Positions 45,100-53,560 of a stretch of 64,000 nucleotides of DNA are shown here, piece by piece. A program made the translations under genes and the position numbers. Origin of the DNA: an uncultured Lachnospiraceae bacterium (GTDB lineage Bacteria; Bacillota; Clostridia; Lachnospirales; Lachnospiraceae); the NCBI GenBank assembly GCA_910579275.1, contig CAJTTO010000005.1, positions 62,001 to 126,000 on the forward strand. The letters run 5' to 3'. The notes under the pieces are model-generated. The model saw nothing but the letters and a program-made list of their open reading frames with translations, was not told the DNA's origin and did not search any database. Within the stretch, counting starts at the first letter, position 1; each line of letters opens with the position of its first letter.

Positions 45100-47964
45100 T
45101 CACACTTTTGCTTTGTCAAGCATCTTCTTGACATAGTGTCCCGTATACGAGTTCGTGCACGCGGCAATCTGCTCAGGTGTTCCCTCCGCAATAACCGTTC
45201 CGCCGCCATCCCCGCCTTCAGGCCCGATATCGATAATATAATCCGCAGTCTTGATTACATCAAGATTGTGCTCTATCACAACAACCGTATTTCCGCCCTC
45301 GGCGAGACGCTGCAAAATCTCCACAAGCTTGTGCACATCCGCGAAGTGAAGTCCGGTTGTCGGCTCGTCCAAAATATAAATCGTCTTTCCAGTGCTTCTA
45401 CGGCTAAGCTCCGTGGCAAGCTTAATACGCTGCGCCTCGCCCCCCGACAATGTCGTGGACGGCTGTCCCAGCCTGATATAGGAAAGTCCGACGTCATACA
45501 ATGTCTCTATCTTTCTCTTGATGGACGGAACGGCGTCAAAGAACGTCATTGCTTCCTCGACAGTCATGTCAAGCACGTCATAGATGCTTTTCCCTTTGTA
45601 CTTGACATCCAGCGTTTCCCTGTTGTAGCGTTTCCCCTGACACACCTCGCAGGGAACATACACATCCGGCAGAAAATGCATCTCTATCTTGATGATTCCG
45701 TCCCCGCCGCACGCCTCGCAGCGCCCGCCCTTCACATTAAAGCTGAAACGGCCTTTGCTGTAGCCTTTTGCCTTTGCATCGACCGTGGATGCAAACAAAT
45801 CCCGAATTTGGTCAAATACCCCTGTGTATGTTGCCGGATTCGACCTTGGCGTCCTGCCAATCGGCGACTGGTCAATGGCAATAATCTTGTCAAGCTGTTC
45901 CGCACCTTCTATTTTCTTGAACTTTCCGGGTATTGTGCGCGCCCTGTTGAGCTTCTTCGCCAGATATTTGTACAAAATCTCATTGACAAGGGAGGATTTT
46001 CCGGAACCGGACACGCCTGTCACACAGGTAAAAATACCCAGCGGAATTTTCACGTTGACCTCTTTGAGATTGTTCTCCGCAGCACCCTTTACAGACAGCC
46101 ATCCGCTCGGCTTTCTTCTCGCTTCCGGTACGGGAATCCGCAGCCTGCCGCTTAAATACTGTCCCGTAACGGATTCCGGCACCTGCATAATCTCCTGCGC
46201 GGTTCCCTGTGCAATCACCTCTCCGCCGTGTTCGCCGGCTCCCGGGCCAATGTCAATCACATGGTCTGCCGCGAGCATCGTATCTTCATCATGCTCCACG
46301 ACCAGAAGCGTATTGCCCAGATCCTGTAAATTCCGCAGCGCCGCAAGAAGCTTGTCGTTGTCCCGCTGGTGCAGACCGATACTCGGCTCATCCAAAATAT
46401 AGCAGACACCAACCAGTCCGGAACCAATCTGCGTCGCCAGCCGGATGCGCTGCGCCTCGCCCCCCGACAGGGAAGCTGTCCCTCTTGACAGACACAGATA
46501 CTCGAGCCCGACACTCGAGAGAAACCCTACTCTTGCCTTTATTTCCTTTAAGATACGTTTTCCTATCAGCATCTGCTGCCGGGAAAGCTCCATTGTGTCC
46601 AAAAACGTATAAAGATTCTTAATGGACATAGATGTAATCTCATAAATGTTCTTGTCGCACACGGTAACTGCAAGCGAAGTTTTCTTCAGACGCCTGCCGC
46701 CGCACTCCTTACAGGGCGTGATGCGCATAAACGTCTCATACTCCTGCTTAATCCCCTCCGATGACGTCTCCCTGTATCTGCGCTCCACGTTTTTAATCAG
46801 CCCCTCAAATGCCACGGGATAGGTTCCCTCACCGCGCTGTCCCTTATAATGCACCAAAACCTCTTTTCCCTTTGTGCCGTTGACAAGGACATCCTGTGCC
46901 GCATCGGACAGTTCTTCAAACGGCGTGTCCAGTGAAAAGCGGTATTCCTTGGAAAGCGCCTGTAAAATGGCATTGGTAAAACTGCTTTTGTCTGCACACG
47001 ACTGCCACCCCATGACAGTGATTGCCCCCTGATTGATGCTAAGGCTCCTGTCCGGTATGATCAAGTCAATGTCAAATTCCATTTTATAGCCAAGTCCGAA
47101 GCACTCAGGGCATGCGCCAAACGGATTGTTGAAGGAAAAACTCCTCGGCTCCACCTCGTCAATGCTGATATTACAGTCCGGACAGGCAAAGCTGTCAGAA
47201 AAATTCATCATCTCGCCGTCAATGACATCTACCATCAAAAGCCCTTCGGAAAGTGCCATGACATTTTCAATGGAGTCTGTCAATCGCCTCTCGATGCCAT
47301 CCTTAATCGCAATTCGGTCCACGACAACCTCGATATTGTGCTTGATATTTTTCTCGAGCTTGATATCCTCGGACAAATCATACAGACTACCGTCAATGCG
47401 CACACGCACATAACCGCTCTTTTTTGCGCGGTCAAGCACCTTGGCATGCTCGCCCTTTCTGCCGCGCACAACAGGTGCCAGAAGCTGAAGCTTGGTGCCC
47501 TGCGGCAGATCCATAATCTGATCCACCATCTGGTCGATGGTCTGGCGCTTGATTTCCCTGCCGCAGTTCGGGCAGTGTGGTATCCCGATACGCGCATATA
47601 ACAATCGAAAGTAGTCATAAATTTCCGTCACTGTCCCGACTGTGGAACGCGGATTCCTGTTGGTTGATTTCTGGTCAATCGAGATTGCCGGAGACAATCC
47701 GTCAATACGCTCCACATTCGGTTTCTCCATCTGTCCCAGAAACTGTCTTGCATAGGAGGACAGCGATTCCATATAGCGCCGCTGCCCTTCTGCATAGATG
47801 GTGTCAAAGGCAAGCGAGGACTTCCCTGAACCCGACAGACCTGTCAGCACGACAAATTTATTTCTGGGTATATCAAGATCTATATTTTTCAAATTATGTT
47901 CATTTGCCCCGCGAATCTTGATGACCTCGCCTTTTGGAAGCATTTTCAGTTGTTCCTTATCCAT
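45100..47964 (-). CDS. uvrA: UvrA, excinuclease ABC subunit A
   Basis: 954 residues. Two ABC ATPase modules with Walker A GLSGSGKSSLAFDT and GVSGSGKSSLVNE, signatures LSGGEAQRIRLA and LSGGEAQRIKLA, and zinc-finger cysteines (CPNCGREI, CPDC, CEACGGDG, CEVCQGKRY). It locates bulky DNA damage for UvrB. The start at 47964 gives MDKEQLKMLPKGEVIKIRGANEHNLKNI; the ATG at 47943 is an alternative. It begins 38 bases after uvrB. Confidence 0.97.
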   Translation of the reverse strand: MDKEQLKMLPKGEVIKIRGANEHNLKNIDLDIPRNKFVVLTGLSGSGKSSLAFDTIYAEGQRRYMESLSSYARQFLGQMEKPNVERIDGLSPAISIDQKSTNRNPRSTVGTVTEIYDYFRLLYARIGIPHCPNCGREIKRQTIDQMVDQIMDLPQGTKLQLLAPVVRGRKGEHAKVLDRAKKSGYVRVRIDGSLYDLSEDIKLEKNIKHNIEVVVDRIAIKDGIERRLTDSIENVMALSEGLLMVDVIDGEMMNFSDSFACPDCNISIDEVEPRSFSFNNPFGACPECFGLGYKMEFDIDLIIPDRSLSINQGAITVMGWQSCADKSSFTNAILQALSKEYRFSLDTPFEELSDAAQDVLVNGTKGKEVLVHYKGQRGEGTYPVAFEGLIKNVERRYRETSSEGIKQEYETFMRITPCKECGGRRLKKTSLAVTVCDKNIYEITSMSIKNLYTFLDTMELSRQQMLIGKRILKEIKARVGFLSSVGLEYLCLSRGTASLSGGEAQRIRLATQIGSGLVGVCYILDEPSIGLHQRDNDKLLAALRNLQDLGNTLLVVEHDEDTMLAADHVIDIGPGAGEHGGEVIAQGTAQEIMQVPESVTGQYLSGRLRIPVPEARRKPSGWLSVKGAAENNLKEVNVKIPLGIFTCVTGVSGSGKSSLVNEILYKYLAKKLNRARTIPGKFKKIEGAEQLDKIIAIDQSPIGRTPRSNPATYTGVFDQIRDLFASTVDAKAKGYSKGRFSFNVKGGRCEACGGDGIIKIEMHFLPDVYVPCEVCQGKRYNRETLDVKYKGKSIYDVLDMTVEEAMTFFDAVPSIKRKIETLYDVGLSYIRLGQPSTTLSGGEAQRIKLATELSRRSTGKTIYILDEPTTGLHFADVHKLVEILQRLAEGGNTVVVIEHNLDVIKTADYIIDIGPEGGDGGGTVIAEGTPEQIAACTNSYTGHYVKKMLDKAKV

Positions 47965-48002
47965 ACTTGTACCGTACCTTTCTAAAATATTCTGCAATTC
48001 TA

Positions 48003-49997
48003 TCAAAGCCCTTCCGTCAAATCCTGCAGCTGTTTCTTGAGTTCCGTCATCTTGTCGCGCAGCTCCATCGCCGCCTCAAAATTCAGGTCGGCTGCCGCCT
48101 TGCGCATATTTTTCTCCACCGTGGCAATCAGTTTCTTAAGCTCTTTCTCGTTCATGGATTCCGGATCCTTGGCAAATGCCTGCTCCTCTTTTGCCACGGC
48201 CTTTGATATGCTGATAAGATCCCTTACCGCCTTCTTGATTGTCTGCGGTGTAATGCCATGCTCATCATTATACTTCTGCTGGATAGCACGTCTCCGCGCC
48301 GTCTCGTCCAGTGTCACCTGCATCGAGTCCGTAATCATGTCCGCATACATGACAACATGCCCTTCCGCATTTCTGGCAGCGCGTCCTACCGTCTGTATCA
48401 GCGAAGTCGCCGAGCGCAGAAATCCCTCTTTATCTGCGTCGAGAATTGCCACAAGCGATATCTCGGGAATGTCAAGTCCTTCCCGCAAAAGGTTGATTCC
48501 AACGAGCACGTCAAAGACATCCAGACGCATATCCCTGATAATCTCCGCACGCTCCAGCGTGTCGATATCCGAATGGAGATATTTCACACGCACGCCCACC
48601 TCGGACATATATTTCGTCAAATCCTCCGCCATGCGCTTTGTCAGTGTTGTCACCAGAACTTTATTATGCTTCGCTGTTTCCGCGTTTATGCGCGCTATCA
48701 GGTCATCAATCTGCCCCTCCACCGGATGAATCTCAATCTCCGGATCAAGCAGTCCCGTCGGTCTGATAATCTGTTCCGCACGCAGCAGTTCATGTTCCTG
48801 CTCATACACGTTAGGCGTTGCCGACACAAAAAGCATCTGGTCAATTTTTCCCTCAAACTCGTCAAATTTCAGCGGTCTGTTGTCGAGCGCCGACGGAAGA
48901 CGGAAACCATACTCCACCAGCGTATTTTTCCTCGAGCGGTCGCCTGCATACATCCCCCTTATCTGCGGGATTGTCATATGTGACTCGTCAACGATTATCA
49001 AAAAATCGTCGGTAAAAAAGTCCATGAGACAGTACGGCGGTTCTCCCTCCTTTGTCCCGTTGAGATGCCTTGAGTAGTTCTCAATACCGGAACAGAAACC
49101 TGTCTCCCGCAGCATTTCAATGTCAAAATTTGTGCGCTCCGAAATCCGCTGTGCCTCAAGCAGCTTGTCCTCACTCTTAAAATAGCGAACCCGCTCCTTC
49201 ATCTCCGCCTCAATCACCTCGCACGCCTTTGCAATCCGCTCCGGAGCAACAACATAGTGCGATGCAGGGAAGATGGTAGTATGCTCGAGCGTGGCAGTGA
49301 CCTTGTTCGTAACCGGGTCAATCTCGGCAATACGGTCAATCTCATCTCCAAAAAACTCCACGCGTATCAGACATTCCCCGCCCTGCGCCGGATGGATGTC
49401 GACAACATCACCATGCACGCGGAACCGCCCCCTGTCCAAATCCAGATCGTTGCGGTCATACTGCATCTCAATCAGGGCATGAATCACCTCGTCCCTGTCC
49501 TTTTCCATGCCCGGCCGCAAGGAAAGCATCATTCCCTGATACTCGTCCGGACTGCCCAGACCATAAATACAGGAAACACTCGCCACCACCACTACGTCAC
49601 GCCGCTCGGTCAGCGATGCCGTGGCGGACAGCCTAAGCTTGTCTATCTCGTCATTCACGGCAGAGTCCTTTGCGATATACGTATCGGAGGACGGAATGTA
49701 TGCTTCCGGCTGATAATAATCATAGTAGGACACAAAATACTCCACTGCGTTTTCCGGAAAAAATTCCTTAAACTCACCGTAAAGCTGACCCGCCAAAGTT
49801 TTGTTGTGGGCTATGACAAGGGTAGGTTTATTTAATGCCGCTATGATATTTGCCATGGTAAAGGTCTTGCCGGAACCGGTGACTCCGAGAAGCGTCTGGA
49901 ACTGGTTGCCCTCCTGAAACCCTTTGACAAGTTCCGCAATTGCCTCCGGCTGATCACCTGTGGGCTGGTATTCCGAATGTAACTTGAACTGATCCAT
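48003..49997 (-). CDS. uvrB: UvrB, excinuclease ABC subunit B
   Basis: 664 residues, the normal family length. Walker A GVTGSGKTFTMANII, the beta-hairpin region YYDYYQPEAYIPSSDTYIAKDS, helicase motif VGINLLREGLDIPE and the C-terminal UvrB/UvrC motif LKKLIATVEKNMRKAAADLNFEAAMELRDKM. The ATG at 49997 lies 6 bases after GGGAGG; the longer frame upstream has no support. Forms an operon with uvrA. Confidence 0.97.
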   Translation of the reverse strand: MDQFKLHSEYQPTGDQPEAIAELVKGFQEGNQFQTLLGVTGSGKTFTMANIIAALNKPTLVIAHNKTLAGQLYGEFKEFFPENAVEYFVSYYDYYQPEAYIPSSDTYIAKDSAVNDEIDKLRLSATASLTERRDVVVVASVSCIYGLGSPDEYQGMMLSLRPGMEKDRDEVIHALIEMQYDRNDLDLDRGRFRVHGDVVDIHPAQGGECLIRVEFFGDEIDRIAEIDPVTNKVTATLEHTTIFPASHYVVAPERIAKACEVIEAEMKERVRYFKSEDKLLEAQRISERTNFDIEMLRETGFCSGIENYSRHLNGTKEGEPPYCLMDFFTDDFLIIVDESHMTIPQIRGMYAGDRSRKNTLVEYGFRLPSALDNRPLKFDEFEGKIDQMLFVSATPNVYEQEHELLRAEQIIRPTGLLDPEIEIHPVEGQIDDLIARINAETAKHNKVLVTTLTKRMAEDLTKYMSEVGVRVKYLHSDIDTLERAEIIRDMRLDVFDVLVGINLLREGLDIPEISLVAILDADKEGFLRSATSLIQTVGRAARNAEGHVVMYADMITDSMQVTLDETARRRAIQQKYNDEHGITPQTIKKAVRDLISISKAVAKEEQAFAKDPESMNEKELKKLIATVEKNMRKAAADLNFEAAMELRDKMTELKKQLQDLTEGL

Positions 49998-50124
49998 AAT
50001 CATCCTCCCTGCTGCCAACACCCGCGCATTTGGGCATTTAGACGAATTGCTGTGTGAACCGCTCACGCCGCATGATTCCCTCGCAAAAATACGTATGTAT
50101 ATTCGCAAACATATATTCTTTTCT

Positions 50125-50130
50125 AGTATA
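50125..50130 (-). promoter_or_regulatory. Extended -10 candidate for uvrB
   Basis: TGGTATACT on the minus strand contains an extended -10 (TG-n-TATACT). No good -35 is visible at the expected distance; a poly-T stretch lies there. It is placed right after a terminator and about 130 bases before uvrB. Confidence 0.4.
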
Positions 50131-50140
50131 CCACAAAAAA

Positions 50141-50173
50141 TAAAAAAGTATAGAGGGTTTCTATACTTTTTTA
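50141..50173. terminator. Bidirectional terminator
   Basis: TAAAAAAGTATAGA and TCTATACTTTTTTA form a perfect 14-bp stem with loop GGGTT. T runs follow in both directions. On the minus strand it ends transcription from the MATE gene; R1 copy B lies between that gene and this terminator. Confidence 0.75.
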
Positions 50174-50181
50174 CAAAATCA

Positions 50182-50336
50182 GTAACAGTTCAGCCTTCGG
50201 CTTCCTGTTACGGGCATCAAGCCATGCAAAACCACTTCGTGGTGTCAAAGCCACGTACCGTGGCTTGATGCAGCTCATCCATTACGCTATTTCACGAACT
50301 TTGCAGTAAATGCAAAGTTCTGCGCTGAACTCCTGC
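50182..50336. repeat. R1 repeat, copy B (155 bp)
   Basis: Left end GTAACAGTTCAGCC; right end degenerate (GCGCTGAACTCCTGC). It is flanked by the perfect 8-bp direct repeat CAAAATCA at 50174-50181 and 50337-50344. The internal hairpins match copies A and C, with the third arm changed on both sides to GAACTTTGCA/TGCAAAGTTC. Confidence 0.85.
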
Positions 50337-50358
50337 CAAAATCAGTAGCAGTTCAACT

Positions 50359-51741
50359 CTAGCCCTTCTGCCTGTCGATTCGCTCAAAATTATGTATCCA
50401 GTCTGCCTTGAAAAAATATAGCAGGAACACGACGCAGCTAGTCCCCCACGTCAGCGGATATGCGGTGAAAACAACCTCGATGTGAGGGTAGAAGCGCAGC
50501 ATCAGCGTGATGTAAGCCACCCGCAGCACACACCAGAACCCGAGCATGGTGAACATCGGAACCGTGGCCTTTCCGGCACCGCGCATAATCCCCGCAATGC
50601 AGTGCGCCAGTGCCAGCAGACAGTAAAAAAGCGCCTCAACGCGTGCCTGCCTTACCCCAAATGCAATCACATCCGGAGAATTACTGAATATGCCAATAAA
50701 TACTGGCGCGGCAGTCCAAAAGACCACCCCGATGAATTCTGCCATGGAAACGGAACAAAGAATGCCAAAACGCACCCCTTTTTTCACCCGGTCATATTTC
50801 TTTGCCCCCAGATTCTGACCTACGAAGGTGGACAATGCCTGTGCAAAACATGTAATCGGCAGGAATGCAAAACCCTCAATTTTGGCATACGAGCCGCATC
50901 CTGCCATCGCGGACGGTCCAAACGTATTGATATTGGTCTGCACTACCAGATTCGCCATGGCAATCACGGAATTCTGAACGCCTGACGGCAGACCGAAACG
51001 GATAATATTTTTCAGGCTTTCCCAGTGGAACCTGACCGACTTCAGTTTCAGCTGGTATTCCGTTTTGCACCGGAGCAGCTGTATCAGGCAGAGCAGCGCG
51101 CTGATTCCCTGAGATATGGTCGTCGCAATCGCCGCCGCACCCACGCCGAAACGAAAGCCGCCAACCAGCACCAAATCCAGCGCCACATTGACCAGTGAGG
51201 AAATAATCAGATAATACAGCGGGTGTCTGCTGTCTCCTACCGCCTGCAGGATGCCGACAAAAATATTATACATTACCGTAAAAACTGCCCCGCAGAAATA
51301 AAACCGAAAATACACCACCGACTGCGGCAGCACATTTTCCGGCGTGCGCATCCAGCGGAGAATCGTCGGGGTAAAACATACGCCCAAAACGGTCAGTAAA
51401 ATTCCGGCCGCCAAGCCAAACGCCACATCCGTATGAATGGCAAGCTGCATCGCCTTGTAGTCCTTAGCTCCATACTCCTTGGCAATCATGACGCCTGCTC
51501 CCATAGCCACACCGCCGAAAAAACCGACCATCATAAAGATAAGGCTCCCTGAGGAACTTACCGCTGCAAGCGCCTCATCCCCCAGAAATTTCCCTACTAT
51601 TAACGAATCAAACGTATTATAAAGCTGCTGGAATACCTGTCCCAGAAAAATAGGCAATGCGAAGAATAATATTTTCTTCCATATTGACCCTTCTGTCAGA
51701 TTATTTTTTTGCTGTCCGGCTGTACTCTCTCTCTCTTTCAT
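50359..51741 (-). CDS. MATE family efflux transporter
   Basis: 460 residues with 12 predicted membrane helices. The N-terminal half begins ILFFALPIFLGQVFQQLYNTFDSLIVGKFLGDEALAAVSSSGSL, typical of MATE proteins of the DinF/NorM-like Clostridia group. It exports cationic or other small compounds using an ion gradient; the substrate is unknown. AAGGACG precedes the ATG. It begins 54 bases after yqeY. Confidence 0.92.
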   Translation of the reverse strand: MKERESTAGQQKNNLTEGSIWKKILFFALPIFLGQVFQQLYNTFDSLIVGKFLGDEALAAVSSSGSLIFMMVGFFGGVAMGAGVMIAKEYGAKDYKAMQLAIHTDVAFGLAAGILLTVLGVCFTPTILRWMRTPENVLPQSVVYFRFYFCGAVFTVMYNIFVGILQAVGDSRHPLYYLIISSLVNVALDLVLVGGFRFGVGAAAIATTISQGISALLCLIQLLRCKTEYQLKLKSVRFHWESLKNIIRFGLPSGVQNSVIAMANLVVQTNINTFGPSAMAGCGSYAKIEGFAFLPITCFAQALSTFVGQNLGAKKYDRVKKGVRFGILCSVSMAEFIGVVFWTAAPVFIGIFSNSPDVIAFGVRQARVEALFYCLLALAHCIAGIMRGAGKATVPMFTMLGFWCVLRVAYITLMLRFYPHIEVVFTAYPLTWGTSCVVFLLYFFKADWIHNFERIDRQKG

Positions 51742-51795
51742 CGTCCTTGCCCATCCTCCCAGTGCACTAATCGCTTGTAATCTCGACGAATTTGG

Positions 51796-52233
51796 TCACT
51801 GGCAAAGTTTTGCCACAACCTGATTAATCACGCTGCCGTCTGCCTTTCCCTTCAATTCGGGCATAATTGTTTTCATGATCATTCCTTTATTTTTCTGCGC
51901 TGCAACCTCCGCAAATTTTTCCATAATAAATGCCTCAATCTCCTCTGCGGACATCATTTGGGGCGCATACTCCTGAAAAATGTCGTACCTTGCCTGATAC
52001 TCCTTCTTTAAGTCCTCCCTTGTGTCCGGGCAGGTGTCAAGCTGTTCCTTCACGGACTTGATTTCCTTTAAAATCACGCGGTCCACAATCTCCTCACTGA
52101 TATTGTCGCGGCAGTTCTCGTCGATTGCGACCTTCTTCGCCGCTGAAACCAGTGCGGAAAGTGCATCCTTTCTCACCTTGTCACGCGCTTTCATTGCCGC
52201 CATCATGTCTTTTTGTAACTGTTCGAATTTCAT
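51796..52233 (-). CDS. yqeY: GatB/YqeY domain protein
   Basis: 145 residues. MKFEQLQKDMMAAMKARDKVRKDALSALVSAAKKVAIDE and the C-terminal KNKGMIMKTIMPELKGKADGSVINQVVAKLC match YqeY. This domain is related to the tail domain of the GatB amidotransferase and is thought to contact tRNA. It sits next to the Thg1-like gene, another tRNA-linked function. GAGGA precedes the ATG. Confidence 0.92.
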   Translation of the reverse strand: MKFEQLQKDMMAAMKARDKVRKDALSALVSAAKKVAIDENCRDNISEEIVDRVILKEIKSVKEQLDTCPDTREDLKKEYQARYDIFQEYAPQMMSAEEIEAFIMEKFAEVAAQKNKGMIMKTIMPELKGKADGSVINQVVAKLCQ

Positions 52234-52275
52234 TGTTTTTTCCTCTCTTTCCTTGTTTATTATCTGAATTTATTT

Positions 52276-53028
52276 TCACAAAAAACTGCAAATCTGTTTT
52301 GCATACGATTCACCCAGCGGCAGCTCGTACTCCACTTTCAGCCTGCTCCGCACCGCAGTCTCAGATTTTCCTGTCACGGGATTCTGCCCCTCTTTTTCAT
52401 ACTGCTCTTTCCAGACTCCGACGCCCCGCTTCTGCCACGACGGGAGTTGGTCGAAGTTGATGCCTTTTGAAAAGAGGAGTTCATTCTTAAAGCTCACGGA
52501 CTGCCCTTCGAGTGCCTTGGTGGCTTCCTGAACCGTCTTTCCCGCTTTTCTGAGCATCCAGTAACAGTGTGCGTTCAGGGAATTTCTGTGCGCATCCTCC
52601 TGCCGCCACAGGAAATAGTCCTGCACCCTTTCAAGCGTGGGAAGCGGCACCATCCTGCAATCAAACGTTGCCGCCTTTCCAAGCGCGAGCGAAAAGGCCG
52701 CACTCGCCTCCGCTGCCAGTGTCGAATTGTACTTGCGCACCTTTCTGCCAAAGGCATTTTCCCCAGCGGCAAACAATAGCGATATCTCGTCGCTCTCTGT
52801 AAACCCATACACAACACGAAACCCACAGTCCATCAGATGCTCGACGGTGTGAACCATCAAATCCCGAAAATGAATGTCAAACGGCGCTTCGAACTTGCAA
52901 GTCTCTTTCGTCAGTCTTGTGAAGCCTCTGCCATCAAGTCTCGCCACCATATAAATCTCCGGCAAAAGAATCTGGTCGAGTGACTGTTCGTATATGCGCA
53001 TCTTTTTATCTAAATCATCAAATTTCAT
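52276..53028 (-). CDS. Thg1-like tRNA 3'-5' polymerase (TLP)
   Basis: 250 residues. The catalytic palm motifs of the Thg1 family are present: ARLDGRGFTRLT with Asp32 and GFTESDEISLLF with Asp80-Glu81. EDAHRNSLNAHCYWMLRK follows as in the family. Eukaryotic Thg1 adds G-1 to tRNA-His; bacterial TLPs extend or repair truncated tRNA 5' ends in the 3'-5' direction. Bacterial tRNA-His normally carries an encoded G-1, so repair is more likely than maturation here (inference). The ATG at 53028 follows AGGAG by 7 bases. It begins 10 bases after the kinase gene. Confidence 0.88.
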   Translation of the reverse strand: MKFDDLDKKMRIYEQSLDQILLPEIYMVARLDGRGFTRLTKETCKFEAPFDIHFRDLMVHTVEHLMDCGFRVVYGFTESDEISLLFAAGENAFGRKVRKYNSTLAAEASAAFSLALGKAATFDCRMVPLPTLERVQDYFLWRQEDAHRNSLNAHCYWMLRKAGKTVQEATKALEGQSVSFKNELLFSKGINFDQLPSWQKRGVGVWKEQYEKEGQNPVTGKSETAVRSRLKVEYELPLGESYAKQICSFL

Positions 53029-53038
53029 TGTTCCACTC

Positions 53039-53539
53039 CTATCCAAGTATTCCATCCAAACAGAAATCAGCGTTGTGGGCTGCATGGTTCGTGCCTGTGC
53101 TGACCTGCCACGCCTCAACAGCCATTCCTGTCTTAGTCATGCTGACAAAATACAGCGCATCAAAGCCCTCCTCATACGAGGGGAGCTCGAGTTTATTCGA
53201 AGTCGCCGCAATCGCTTTGGCTGGAATTTTTGCTTTGCCTTCCCGCAGTTCATTTCGTGCGGTGCACTCCTGTAAGCGCGACTGCATAAAATAACCAATG
53301 ACGCGATAACCGTGTTCTTTTGCTTTTACAATATATTTTTTACGCTCCGCGGCTGTCGGGTTCGTGTTGTCGATCACCATGTCCTTTTTTGCCTGAAACG
53401 CCTCGTCCATCGCCATATTTTCCTTGTTGCGTGTGTGGAGAGTGTCGAGGTTGATTCTGACATAGCCGGGCAAATTGTTTTGGCAGAACGTGCTCTTGCC
53501 GCTCGCCTGAATGCCTGTCATAATTGCCATTGTGGGCAT
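53039..53539 (-). CDS. P-loop kinase, polynucleotide-kinase-like (AAA_33 type)
   Basis: 166 residues. Walker A lies at GIQASGKSTFCQ near the N-terminus, and VIDNTNPTAAERKKYIVKAKEHGYRVIGYFM is the characteristic second motif of T4 Pnk-like/zeta-like kinases. The ATG at 53539 lies 8 bases after GGGGG. Its close link with the Thg1-like gene suggests it prepares RNA ends, for example by 5' phosphorylation; this is inference. It could also phosphorylate another small substrate. Confidence 0.75.
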   Translation of the reverse strand: MPTMAIMTGIQASGKSTFCQNNLPGYVRINLDTLHTRNKENMAMDEAFQAKKDMVIDNTNPTAAERKKYIVKAKEHGYRVIGYFMQSRLQECTARNELREGKAKIPAKAIAATSNKLELPSYEEGFDALYFVSMTKTGMAVEAWQVSTGTNHAAHNADFCLDGILG

Positions 53540-53560
53540 TGCTGCCACCCCCTCTTCTTT

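Larger units (their letters stand above)
49998..50358. other. Intergenic stretch between MATE gene and uvrB
   Basis: These 361 bases hold, in transcription order, R1 copy B, a strong hairpin terminator, a promoter candidate for uvrB and a leader of about 120 bases. A second partial R1-like left end, GTAGCAGTTCAACT, is visible at 50345-50358. Confidence 0.6.

Noticed and set aside
44899..46155. A 418-codon open frame on the plus strand
   Set aside because: It lies opposite uvrA and the region after it. The protein is rich in Arg, His and Leu with no domain, has no ribosome binding site, and uvrA is certain.
50182..50336. R1 as simply the MATE gene terminator
   Set aside because: A standard terminator with T runs lies just beyond it at 50141-50173, and R1 arms are not followed by T runs.
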